From positions 1 through 64,000 of the forward strand of contig JAUKTV010000021.1 in the NCBI GenBank assembly GCA_030549205.1: a stretch of DNA of 64,000 nt, given 5' to 3'. Every line of letters starts with the position of its first letter. Within the stretch, counting starts at the first letter, position 1. This document shows positions 47,786 to 59,049 of the stretch, piece after piece. Position numbers and translations under genes: made by a program. Source of the DNA: Apiosordaria backusii (taxonomy: Eukaryota; Ascomycota; Sordariomycetes; Sordariales; Lasiosphaeriaceae). A model generated the notes under the pieces. It saw only the letters and a program-made list of their open reading frames with translations, ran no database searches and was not told the DNA's origin.

Positions 47786-48345
47786 GGAGCAGTCGACATC
47801 GCCGTGTAAAACAACGGCCGGCGTTCTCCCGAGCTTTGGGCGGAGATTGTTCTAGGCGATGTGAGGGCGGTCAACGGTTGAATCGGGTTGGGAGCCTGTT
47901 GGTACCAGATTCATCGATCGTGCAGGCAGGAGCGGGGAATCGGCCCGCCAGAGCGTGTGCATTGCTTGAGAGGAAGGGCCAAGGCACGTGCGGCGGCTCC
48001 TTAAAGTCAAAGCGACAGCGAGAGCACAGAGAATGTTATTGCAAGGCGCCGAAATGCGATGAAAACAAGCGACGTTTCGTCTCACTTCGCGATACGAAGT
48101 GTGAATAGCCGCAGTGCATAACGCACTGAAAATCAAGCGCGTTGCGCTGGCGGAAGAAGCCGTTTGCTGGCCTTGTCAACGAGAGCCGTTGAACGTTCCA
48201 CAGGCCAGGAAACGGTTGCTCCGTGTCACCAGTCCTCAAATGGAAAACAAGAACAAAAATTCATACTAACAGAGTTTCTTCTCCAAAAGAACAACTACCG
48301 CAAGGCTTGGGTTCAATAAGGGAGGCAGGAAAAAGCAAAAGAAGA
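47786..48345. other. Intergenic, upstream of Rad55-like gene
   Basis: Probable promoter of the Rad55-like gene (transcribed leftwards). No ORF is supported. Confidence 0.45.
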
Positions 48346-48435
48346 TGCGGTTTATGTGGATCGAACACATGACCTTCAGATTGACTTCCTGAAGTTAACT
48401 TCAGTCTGACGCTCTCCCAACTGAGCTAAACCCGC
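48346..48435 (-). tRNA. tRNA-Phe(GAA) with 17-nt intron
   Basis: On the minus strand it starts GCGGGTTTAGCTCAGTTGGG and ends ...AAACCGC plus A73. The anticodon arm is TCAGA-CTGAAG-[intron]-A-TCTGA with anticodon GAA; the 17-nt intron lies one base 3' of the anticodon. The D arm, T arm (TGTTCGATC) and variable region are canonical for eukaryotic tRNA-Phe. Acceptor position 5-68 is G-A rather than a pair. I believe the same mismatch occurs in the Neurospora molecule, but this is from memory. A T run follows downstream as terminator. Confidence 0.93.
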
Positions 48436-50613
48436 TTCATATTTTTTCAGCAACGATGGTTGGTATATGAGAGGGAGAGCAGTACGGGCAGCTCCTTGCA
48501 AATATCACATGTTTCGTCAATCTTCACATGGAGAACGCTCGTATGATGTCATTTTCCACATGTCATCTTCGTGAAGCAATCTCCAAAACTGCGAAACCCC
48601 GTGCTGCAAGCCTCCCAGCCCTACGTCCCGGGTTATTCTCGTAAGAAAACAGGAGGCTCAACAAATTCCACCGCTAGTCATGGTGATCGTCATCAACTAA
48701 ACTTCATCGTGGCACTATCATTACGCCAACATTCAGCCCCTCCTCATCAGCCCAGCATCTGGCCATTCTGCCGTCCCGGCCAGGCTAATCTGACAAAATC
48801 GAAAGGTTGACGGTGACGGCGACAACGGCTGAGAATGGGCCTCTTTCACATGCAAAAGTATGCCGCCCTTTCCCCGCCATGCAGGAGTAGCTGCCAAGAA
48901 AAGAAACATCTGCCGGTGGTTGTCGGGTGGTCTAACGTTCGGTCGGCAATCCGAGCCCCGGATTTTCGGGCCCTTGCCGAGGGCAGATGGAGGTTAGTTA
49001 GCCTAGAGCCCCAGGCGGAGAACCTTTTTCTGTGGGGGAAAAAGCTGTTGATGGTTTCGCCCGTTTTATTAAGCGGCGAGCCAAGAAGAACCAGCCTACG
49101 GCTTTTCTGGATCGAAATCTCGGGCATGGGATGCTGAACATCCCGGTGGTCGAGCCGCGGAGTAAGGGACACCCTCGTTTGGCATCGCCTTGGGAAAGCG
49201 GGCCTGTTATCGCTCTCAAACCACAGAAGGGACTCCCCTCCCACACGTGCCACCGAGAAGAGGAGGCTCAACAAACGCCGAGAAACTGACGGCTGTGCGT
49301 ATCGCGGGGGTGCTATCGGACATCAGATGGGATATAGTCCACCTTTCCCCGTGCCGAGCGGTTTTCGGCTTTCGTGTCCTCCAGCCTTGCTTTGACCATT
49401 TTTTTGATGGTTATTCAGGCCATTTTCTGTCGTCCATGTGATCATGAGATGCGAGGGGCACGGTATTGGTGACGGCAGCCGGTGTTTTGTTACTGCCCCT
49501 CTAAAAGAAGGTTATCATCAGAGCGCAGATAACCAAACTCACGATTCCCAATAGCCCCGCCATCTAGTGATGAGGCTGATCAGGGTGCGTGGGGGTTTCA
49601 CTTTACAGACTCGGACCATGGACAGCTCCCATCCGCCCTTTGTTTTCCTGTTCCAAAACCCCCATCCGTCGCGTCAGAGCTTTGCAGAGAAACGCATTCG
49701 CCGTATTGCAATACTGTCGAAAATGAAGGTGAGGAAATTGTTTTCCCATGCTCCTTTCACCCAGGCTTTGCCAGCAGCGATAAGAGCGACAATCATGAGG
49801 ACATGGCAACGCTTTGTCTCGGAGATTCTCGGCTTCTTCGAATGGGGAAATTCTGAGAGAGGGAGGGGCTCCGGGGGATTGGTTTGGCCGCAAAAAAAAG
49901 TTGCATCTGTACCTCCACACCTCCGCCTGTTAGCGTCGTGGTGGAATGCTTGGCCTGCCCTGGGGCCCCACAAATCATGCTGTCACTCGTCCAAACCCGA
50001 GTTGTACCGGGTTTTGCTGCGTTGGAGCCAGGGAAAACGCTCGCGGAGCCGCCGGGTAAATTGACGACTCAGGGCGATCGATCTCCGTTGCATGATTGCA
50101 GCCGCCATTCAGGACGCTGGGACCAGGCACGCAGCAGCCATCGTGGTTCCTGCTGTCGTTGGGCGGTCAAAGCGACAAAGAGATGCGTCCTTTTCCGTCG
50201 GATTTCTCCAGCTTCTCTAGCCTGTCCTTTTTTTTTTTTTACTCTGAGCGGAGTCTCGGTGTTTCTGTGGGTCACGGCATCATCTGAGATCTCGAACCGG
50301 CGTTATTAATGACTCGCCGTCGAATTTCTCCTCACCTCGCGCTTCGGACTCTCAGGGTTCGGGTGCTGTCCCGAAACATCAGGGCTCAGACTGCTAATCA
50401 CGGCGATGACTGTGCTGTAAACCATATGACTTTCTCCCTGTTTGTGACCGGAGTGTGACAGCTCGGAGATACTGTGCTGATGAAACCAGGTGTAAGCCTG
50501 CTCTGAGCGAGTTTTCAGCCCGTCAACCAATCCACCCCCCGAACGCTTTGCTTGGCTCTTGAACGTTGGCAAAAGCTGTCATCAATCCCAGATCCCCGGA
50601 AGATGTAGAGCCC
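48436..50613. other. Gene-poor region
   Basis: Balanced composition; open frames overlap on both strands and show no domains. A poly-T tract lies near 50227-50240. Nothing is supported. Confidence 0.45.
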
Positions 50614-50887
50614 GTCCCAGAGCGGGTCCTTTATATTCACTGTCTAGGAATTTTATTTTCACTGTTACCCACCCACACTAGCCGAGAAAGGTATGCGCGA
50701 CAATGTCAGCCGCACCCATTTTTTGCAGCAGTCAACATACCTCAGCATATCGACCACCCGCTTAAGCCTCTATATACACAGACATCATCAACGCAGAGAC
50801 AGAAGCGCCATTTTCAATTGCAGCCGTTTTGAGTGTTTTGAATGGGAACCTGGAATAGAAAGTGGCCAATGGCCCTGGAATAGTACA

Positions 50888-50900
50888 GGGTTAGGGTTAT
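50888..50900 (-). repeat. Telomere-like motif shared with FunK1-block repeats
   Basis: GGGTTAGGGTTAT here. Its reverse complement extends to ATATATAACCCTAACCC, identical over 17 nt to the core of the direct repeats at 14463-14546 and 18733-18818. This links the TIR element with the repeats around the kinase block. Confidence 0.6.
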
Positions 50901-50919
50901 ATATGGTCTCCTACCTGTA

Positions 50920-51020
50920 GAACCACCGCTTGCAACCACCACTTACAAAGCCACCACTTGGAAAACCACCACTTGGAAAACCACCACTTGGAAAACCACC
51001 ACTTGGAAAACCATCACTAC
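50920..51020 (+). repeat. 15-bp minisatellite inside the TIR element
   Basis: Four near-perfect copies of AAAACCACCACTTGG with more diverged copies before and after. One plus-strand frame would read PPLGK repeats, but there is no surrounding gene and no support for translation. Confidence 0.85.
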
Positions 51021-51254
51021 CATATATACCAGGCCATATCTGTCGCATCGATTTTCTTCATTCAACCTACCACACATTTTCCATCTTTCGCAGGGGTTTT
51101 TTACGTCTTACTGTGATGCTCATTGCTGCAAAAATTGCCTGTGGCTGACATGGTGGCAGGACTCTGTAGGCCCTTCCCTTTTTGACTAGCGTAGGTAGGT
51201 AACAGTGAAAATAAAATTCCTAGACAGTGAATATAAAGAAATCGGTCCCAGAGC

Positions 51255-54200
51255 AACGGTCACCTGCCTGGGGAGGGTTGGGGAAAGGAGAGCTGACTCG
51301 TAGTAGTGGTGCTTGTCAACGTCAAACTGGTGCTTAGGGCTGAAGGCTGGTTCCCAAGAACCGGTCAACTGGCTTTTTGAACCGGTTTCGGACATGTTGA
51401 CCCATCAAGAAAAAGCCACAAAATATGAATGCTCAACAATGTTATCAACAAATAGAGGCCAAAGAAAGCTTCGGCAGGAAAAAAATGGAATTGCCAACAC
51501 AGAGGATCCACAAGAGCACCTTGAGGGACAAACGCGCGGCAGCCACAAGTCACAATAGAGATTGCCCTTTTTGGGCTAGCGCCAAGTCTTTGGTGAGTCG
51601 ATCAGACCCAGGGCTGATGTCAATGTATCAGAGCCCCACCGTCGATAACTGAGACACAGGTCAAGTGGTGAATAATTATTTGAAAAAAATCTCTGCAGTG
51701 ATCCGTGGTGACCCGTCACTATCACTTTTTCTCAATCCCCTAGTCTAGCTGAGCGTTGAGGAGATGTGATCCGGGGCTTGAGGTACGAGGTGATTAAAGC
51801 GTTGTGGTTGTGGGCGTGCAACCCAAACCCCCACGCCCGTCCTTTGGAAATGCGGGTTAAGCGACCACATCAGAATAGCACACCCAAGGTTGCTCAGGAG
51901 CATCACGCCAGAACAGGAGCTTCTGGTCCACAACCGCAAACTCTCTGGAGCAGGCCCTCTGAGACGTGAAATGGACAGCTCGAGTTTGATCACAAAGAAG
52001 CAACGAGCTTTAGCTTTGAATGGGTGATCGGCTTGTTCGGCCTCCAGGCCGGTCGTGCCTCAGAATGGAAGGAATGGGGCGCCTTTTGCCCGATTGGGGT
52101 TTATCGCATCCCCAGGCCCCCGGGGTGCTCAGGTAGGTAGTGTACCCCGGATTTTGAGGTGACGTGAGGACCCCTGGCTCAAAGGGGACGGAATGAGGTT
52201 CCCCAACATCTCCTTCAGAGGGCGGCGTCGAGCATGGTTTCTCCAGTGGTTGCAAGTGCCGCAAATTGGTGGTGTTTTTTTAGTAGTGTTTGCGCGGCAA
52301 TACGAGGTGCCCCTTTCCGTCGTTATTTTATCAAAGCTTTTGCTGGCGAATGGTTTTGATGGGTAGGGCCGAGGAGCAAGCGATCGAAATTCATCAGCCG
52401 AGGGTTGGACGAGGCCTCGTCCATGTCCCATCGATCCTCTCCCCACATTCTGCCCGAACCTCCACCCCTTGTGTCGTTGATGCTTATCTTTGCTCGCGCC
52501 ACCCCCAAGACTGCTGGATACACGTCTCACGTTTCCCTACTCTTAGGGAGCTGGTGGGACTGAAACGCAAGTAACGAGGTCAGGAGGGATGATTCCGCAA
52601 CCCAAAGGACCATCCATCACAACGACGGACGTGGAAGAAAACAAGGGACTAGCGGAAGCATTGAGGCTTTCCAGCACGTTATCATCATTTAGTAAGGTGC
52701 TGTTCAACATCGTCGTAACTCCTAACTCCCTCGGCTGGGCGGCTCTCACAAGCCCTCCTCTTGGCCTTCGGTGTTTAAAATGTCAACTTACCAAATGAAT
52801 GCTGCGACATGATCAAACGCTGTGGGTATGGCCGAGGATGTGTTCAAGGCCAAGGCAAAATAAAATACCACGGTTTTGGGGGATTTTCATGAGAAGCTGG
52901 GGAGGTGTTACCCACGCACCCGCGGGTACACTAACAATGAAGGTAATAATAATCCATGTACTTTTCCCCAGATGTACAACTTACATCATGTCTAGTGCAT
53001 CTCCCCCGGATTCGTCGACACTCTGTGACGGGAAGCCTTATCGGTCTCGGCTCTCGCCGTTCAAGCTGGGGATCTCAGTCGCAGTCCTCCCAGTGAAGAC
53101 AAAAAATAAGAGATCAAACAATTGGGGGACGTACAGGAGCCCAATCGTCTTGCGCATACCGCTACTCAGCCACCACGCACACCGCCCCCTGTCTTGTGAA
53201 ATCGGCCTCACCCACATCGTGCTCGGCTGCGAACGCAGAAAGGCAGAAGAGAGGGAGAAGAGACTTGTTGTCTGGGGAAGATAGCCTCACCCTCTGGAGA
53301 AGCCGCTACATAGCCTTTTCACCCTCGCACAGAAGAGAAACAACACACACGATGCAGAGGGCGCCGGGAATGCTGAATGTTGGCAATTTTACATGATTTG
53401 TGTGCAATGAAAAACAAGAGAAACGCTGAGTTATGCGTTGGCACTTGTGCAAGAGGCAGAATACTACACGACGGTCTTGATTTGTGTGTTGCAAAACAAC
53501 AACAAGACGGCAAGGTAATATAAGTCTTGGTCAACCTGACATGAGACACCGGCGGGCATGCGATACCATCATTACTCCGTACCGCACTGTGATGAGTCTG
53601 CCGAGACTGTTGGCGTTCTTGTGCCTTTGGGTGAGAAGCTGAGGTGATCGCTATCTCACAACACCCCACGCTTGGCTTCTGTTGGTGCCTTCCTGTTTGC
53701 CGTGTCCTCTCCGAACACAACTCCACACGCCCCGTCCTGTGCCCCTCCAGCGGACCCCTTTCCACCAGGCCATCTAGGGCCCCGCACCGTAATAGATTTC
53801 CAATAAAGTACCGCCGCCTCAACAGTTGCACACCGGTGAAAAATGCACCATGAACGGGCAGCGGAGGGCGGGTGCAGAGAGAGGGCTGCATGGAAAGGGT
53901 ACATTTCCACTCGGGTGCGGCAGAGAGCAGCAAGATGGGGACGGTGGGGCTGTAAAATGGGGGGTGGGCGTAAGGTACCTTACCGCAGCTGTGAAATATG
54001 GTAGGTACCCTTTGGGCTAGGTACCGATGACATTTTATTTTTCTGTTTTTCCCCGAGATGCCCCCTCCTACCCCCTGGCATTCAGGGAAGGGGCGCTGAG
54101 TCGCTAGGGACCTTACCGAACGCACCCCCCGTGGTGTCCACACCACATGCCTGGCACGCCCTGGCGTCAGCCCGCTCACCCGCCATTTAAAGCCAACACG

Positions 54201-54581
54201 GCAGCCGCCCCCCAAAACCCAGGCTCTCAGTGCTCCTGCTTGCTGCTTCAGATTCCAAGTTTCGCATGCTACATTAAAAGCTTTCCCCAACAGCGCCCGC
54301 ACCACGTCCCCAGACCCGGTGTCCCAAACTCGTCAACCCGGCACGCCGTCAAACCTTGAACTCCAACCCAACGGCCCGCCCTATTTATCTCGTCCCAACC
54401 TAGCAAGAAATCGAACAACACCCATATTGCTAAAGAGGGCTGAAAACGTTGACCACCACATTTCTTTTTCTTTCCAGTCTTGTCTTTCACCGGCTGCATG
54501 CATTTTGTGCAGCTCAATTGGAAGACAACGGGGACAACTATACGGGTTAAACAGAGTCCCAGTAGGAGGGCGACCGATCAC
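51255..54581. other. Long upstream region of creA/cre-1
   Basis: 3.3 kb without a supported gene. The last several hundred bases are C-rich and include a TTTAAA near 54184 and several upstream ATGs before the repressor start. Single CreA-type motifs occur (GTGGGG near 53943, CCCCAG near 54307), compatible with autoregulation but not clustered. Confidence 0.45.
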
Positions 54582-55805
54582 ATGCAACGAACACAGTCTG
54601 CAGTCGACTTTTCTAGTCTGCTAAACCCGGAAACAACGCCAGAGAGAGAACAGCTGTCGCCACGACAGAAGACACAAACAAAAACACAGGCATCCGCCGT
54701 CGACGCCGAGATGGCTGCCGTCAGCTTTCTTCGTCCAAATGGGCCTTTGCCCACGGTGACTCCTGACAGCACGGCTGAGCTTCCCCGTCCCTACAAGTGC
54801 ACCATGTGTGAGAAGGCCTTCCACCGCCTCGAGCACCAGACCCGTCATATCCGAACGCATACGGGCGAGAAGCCTCACGCCTGCCACCACCCGGGCTGCA
54901 GCAAGAGATTCTCGCGCTCAGATGAACTAACGAGGCACTCGAGGATACACAACAACCCCAACTCCAGGAGAGGGAACAAGGGGCACCAGCATGCTGGACT
55001 CATTCACAGACTGCAGCCCGAGGCCGTGGCTCCACCGCAGCCCAAGACGATTCGCTCTGCTCCCCCAACAGCGATGTCATCGCCCAATGTGTCACCTCCC
55101 CATTACAACTCTTACACCTTTCCCGCTCAGTCTACTCTGAGCCCCTACCACCGCAACGCACTTGGAAGCCAGAGCGGGCCTGATATGCAGATTCTGGCGA
55201 GAGCTGCTGGTCAAGTTGAGCGAGATAGCATGGCCCCATTCGGCTCGAGGCATGCTCACTTCTATGGCAACGGCGCTGCCTCGTCGAGGAATCACCATGT
55301 CTCGGGCTCTTCGCTCCACGCTTACCACATCTCGCGGCCCGCCCACTCTCATGATGACGACGATCATTACCACAGTTACAGACATGCCAAGAGGTCGAGA
55401 CCCAACTCGCCCAACTCAACGGCTCCTTCGTCTCCCACCTTTTCTTCCAACTCACTTTCGCCGACGCCCGACCACACACCGCTTGCCACGCCTGCTCACT
55501 CTCCACGTCTCCGGCCTTTGGGATTCGAGCTTCCACCGTTCCGCAACCTTTCATTACACGGCCAGGTTCCAGCACTTGCTCCTCTTGAGCCGCAACCCGA
55601 GGGTCAACAGTTCGCGCAACCACCCACGCAGCCACCTTCCCGCAGCGGTATCTCCCTGACCGACTTGATCAACCACCCAGATGGAGCCCAGCGCAAACTC
55701 CCAGTTCCAAGGTTGAATGTCAGCGACTTGCTTACGCCAAGTGATGGCTTCAGCCTCAGTGGCAGAAACTCGAGCGCCAACAGCGTTGCCGGAGATTTCT
55801 TGTGA
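54582..55805 (+). CDS. cre-1: Carbon catabolite repressor CRE-1/CreA
   Basis: C2H2 zinc-finger repressor that shuts off genes for alternative carbon sources, including plant cell-wall hydrolases, when glucose is present; it acts in the nucleus on SYGGGG sites. A single exon of 407 aa, a normal length. The start MQRTQSAVDFSSLLNP matches orthologues and is preferred over in-frame upstream codons. Finger 1 is residues 71-93 (YKCTMCEKAFHRLEHQTRH) and finger 2 is 99-123 (CHHPGCSKRFSRSDELTRH), followed by the conserved NNPNSRRGNK. Mid-protein is an acidic patch SHDDDDHYH then a basic KRSRPNSPNS block; in Trichoderma a serine beside such an acidic patch is phosphorylated. The C-terminal repressor region LTDLINHPDGAQRKLPVPRL is intact. 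CTMCEKAF and CHHPGC differ slightly from the commonest sequence. Confidence 0.96.
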   Translation: MQRTQSAVDFSSLLNPETTPEREQLSPRQKTQTKTQASAVDAEMAAVSFLRPNGPLPTVTPDSTAELPRPYKCTMCEKAFHRLEHQTRHIRTHTGEKPHACHHPGCSKRFSRSDELTRHSRIHNNPNSRRGNKGHQHAGLIHRLQPEAVAPPQPKTIRSAPPTAMSSPNVSPPHYNSYTFPAQSTLSPYHRNALGSQSGPDMQILARAAGQVERDSMAPFGSRHAHFYGNGAASSRNHHVSGSSLHAYHISRPAHSHDDDDHYHSYRHAKRSRPNSPNSTAPSSPTFSSNSLSPTPDHTPLATPAHSPRLRPLGFELPPFRNLSLHGQVPALAPLEPQPEGQQFAQPPTQPPSRSGISLTDLINHPDGAQRKLPVPRLNVSDLLTPSDGFSLSGRNSSANSVAGDFL

Positions 55806-58800
55806 CGAGTGTGACCAGGGAAGAGCGAGCGAATTGTACAACTTGTTGAAGTTTGCAGTCTAACGACATGATATGACGACAACGAACAAACCGGGGGAAT
55901 ATAGAGGATACTACGGGCGTTTGGGCAGGTTTTTCTTTGGATGGAAATAGGAAAGGTTCAGGGGATTCAAATTATTAATTGCGACCAAAAGTTGAGCGTT
56001 TTGGCTTCGCCGTGGTGGAATAAGGACATATAGGCAAAAGGGTTTCCTTTCTGTGTTTTTCTATGGCGGGACTTGTTTTTCAAGGCGGGTTATAGACATC
56101 ACCACTTCCTTTTTGTTGTTGGACGGACGGACGGACGGATAGACTTGACTTCGCTCATACATATACATGATTCTGCTGTTTCTCTTAGTAGGGCGGCGAA
56201 CAAGATAAACGCTATTACTGCTTTCCCCTTTGTAATATTCTCTCGTCACCTTTCAGCGTTTCTTTTTCGGTTTTGTACTCACTGTAACAAGTATTGCATT
56301 TCTTTTATCTGATATCCTCAAGCTTGTAACAACTAGTAAAATTAATATCTTTGAAAACAACTCAACAAACCATGACTTTGTGCCAACTTTGCTTGCCCGT
56401 GTGACACCAACCCCCACGCCCAACATGGTCACACACACACCCAAGTTGGGACTTGGTTTTATATGTCTTGTGAACCCAACCTTCAGATTAAACCACCACC
56501 CTCTGTAATTTAGTAGGGGTGATGGGAAGAAAAACAAGCAACCGGATGGGCAGAAATGTGATGTATCAACGTACACGACGTCCGCGCCTCGCCTGCCGCC
56601 GCCTGTATGTACTTGACCGTGTGTATGTGTGTGTTTGGGGACGCACAAGACACCCATGATGCAGGATAAGCAGTGTTACCACACCTTTTTTTTTTTTTCT
56701 CATGGGAAAATATATTACCACACGTAACCTGCCTACGTATGGTACCCAGGGTACTTACTCGGGACTTCGGGTGCCGATTTAAGGGTTGATTACTCCTGGC
56801 ATTCACTGCGCTTCAGTCTCACTGACTTTGGATTTTAGACTGGCAGCGGACTCTGGATATGCGGGAAGGTGCAAGGCTGAGAGATAAATAAATGTGTCAA
56901 GAAGAGATGCCCATTTCATTATATTCAGGATAGGAGAGTTGCTGCCATGAGTGAAAATTTCTGACCAGGAACTAGGTAAGAACCAACAGTGCGGCGTAGA
57001 GAACGGCGTGTGTGTGAAACCACATCCATCACAATCACAGCGGCGCTGCGTTGCTCCATGAAGCCTCATCACCCCGCTATTTTTCGGGTGAATTCATACA
57101 GTGCCTGCCATCTTTGGCACGTCTTAGGGTGGGTAGGCTGCAAGAACAAAAGGCAAAGAACAAGCCAACAAGAAAAAAAAAGATGGCATTCGTCCTCCTC
57201 TTCGAAGAAAATTCCATTCACCAAAAAAACAAAAATTGTTGGAAAATGTGCTAAAGTATTAGTCAAACCGGTGTCACTCCAGCCTCCATTCGAGAACGTG
57301 AGCCTCTTGACTAATAAGCAGTAAAAATGACGCCAACACAACAAAACTCCCTCCGTCCCATATGGGGCCTTTTCACGGAGGAATGACAGGTGAAAAAAAA
57401 AAAAAGAAAGATTTACCCGGGTTACGGGTTACGTATTATTTGGTTTTGTTCTGCGTGCTTCTAGAAGAAAAGTGCAGGTTCTGGTTTTGACAAGTGAGTG
57501 GATTCTCTCGGTTTGGTCCAATGTTAGGCGAGTACGTAGGCATGTTTTGAGGCTCGGCTCCTCCCAAACATGCACAACCTGCAAGATGGGAGTCATCAGA
57601 GTCGTGTCTTGCTTTTTTTGCTCCGCCCCCCCTTTTTTTTCTCCATTCTTCAGGCACAGACAGACAGACGCACATAAAATTCGGGCGTAGGTGAAGAAAA
57701 ACCTGGGGCGTTGCTTCCTTGGCAATGTGTGTCAGCGAGGGAGAGGCTCAGGAGGCGTATGCAAGTTGTGGAGAGGGCATTCGATTGGATCCCCAGATTG
57801 CCTTGGGGGAAGAGTGTTGGGACTGGATGTGATTCGTATCACGTCAGCTTTGTATGGAATTTTTTTCTTTCTTGCTTTTCTGTTGGAATCTTTTCTGAGG
57901 ACTCCGTATTACTTTGTTTTTGCCTTTTCTGTAACCTTGATCTTTTCCAACCCCCCACTCTTCAAAACTCGGGAATAAACAAGGGACTGAAGCATGGGAA
58001 AATCCTAAAGGAACGTTGTTTTTTTTTAACCTCGTACCGCCGTCTCCGCGGCTTGGGCCTGGGAAGTTGGGTTGATCGCCCTAGACCTCCAGCCGGAACG
58101 ACCCCCGGACTCGCAAATGTGTGGGGTGACAACGTGCTAAAGTCTGGGGATGCGTGATGCCGGGACGACACACTGAGGCAGCGCTTGGTAACACCACTAA
58201 AAACCGAGGGACGATAGCGCCATTGCGACCCCCAACTTTTTTTTTTCGAACGACGGTCCTAGAGCCTTGACGTTGTGAGCTAGTTTCTCCTTCTGCTAGC
58301 AACCCACGGGGCTCTCAACGGCTGGCCTGTTCAGGTTTAGCAGCTTTGAACGGATTTAGATATCCGTGACGTGCTGGGGGATAGAGTTGGAGATGAGATG
58401 AGTCAGGAGACCTGCTGCTGTCACGCTTCTTTCTTCAAAGCGTAGTGTAAAGCCTGGCCAAGATGGCCTATGTTGTGCTACGTGATCCATCTCGGCACAC
58501 TTGCACAAAGCGGTTGTTTGATGACTGAACCTGGCTGAAGTGGGCTTTTTTTGAGTTGGCTGGTGGCTGCCTCGCACCACAGAAAACACCGGAAAAGCTC
58601 AACAATTGTCAGTGCTCGTATTGCACAAAGCGGTTGTGTTGTGACCTTGTCCTTGGGCTCCCGCCCGATTTCGCAACAGTGAAAGACCAACAGGTCGCAC
58701 TAATGACAAACTTTCGGGACGATGGCGGCATGAGAACGTTTTAGTGTTGTCTATAGTGTGGTGTGTACTGGGTGTGGTCTCCTGCCGTCGGCTCTCGCGC

Positions 58801-59049
58801 TTTAAGGCAGCGGCTTGATTAGTGAGTCGGTAGACAGTGATGGATGCAAATCTTTCTCAGCGAGAGCAGCCCAGAGGCGTAAAATGTTACTCTTCTTCAC
58901 CGCAACTTCGGGAAACAGAAAACAGAATCATCATGGTGGTTGGTTGATATGGAACCGTTCGCTTTGGCTGTGTGGATGAGCATCTTTGCTACATCAGTGA
59001 TGCAATCGGTGCGCTCTCAGATCCTCGATCTTGACGGCCAAGGACCAAT
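55806..59049. other. cre-1 3' region and gene-poor sequence
   Basis: The first few hundred bases are probable 3' UTR. A (GGAC)4 microsatellite lies at about 56121-56137. A 17-bp exact direct repeat TTGCACAAAGCGGTTGT occurs at 58501 and 58621, 120 bp apart. Open frames are short, and none is supported as a gene. Confidence 0.45.

Larger units (their letters stand above)
50614..51254. mobile_element. TIR element (MITE-like), 10-bp direct repeats at its ends
   Basis: Terminal inverted repeats of 55 bp, 50629-50683 and 51184-51238, begin CTTTATATTCACTGTCTAGG and match except for a few transitions. A 10-bp direct repeat GTCCCAGAGC lies outside at 50614-50623 and 51245-51254, and may be a target-site duplication. 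That length would fit a Mutator-like (MULE) origin. Five or six bases separate each direct repeat from the TIR, which weakens this reading. The 500-bp interior has no transposase, only a 15-bp minisatellite and a telomere-like motif, so the element would be non-autonomous. Confidence 0.75.

Noticed and set aside
49567..50064. Plus-strand frame of 165 codons
   Set aside because: Mixed basic/aromatic sequence without domain; overlapping frames of similar length on the opposite strand.
54480..54581. Longer N-terminus for CRE-1 from an in-frame upstream codon
   Set aside because: The upstream first codon is TTG, and orthologues begin with MQR-QSAVDF exactly at 54582.
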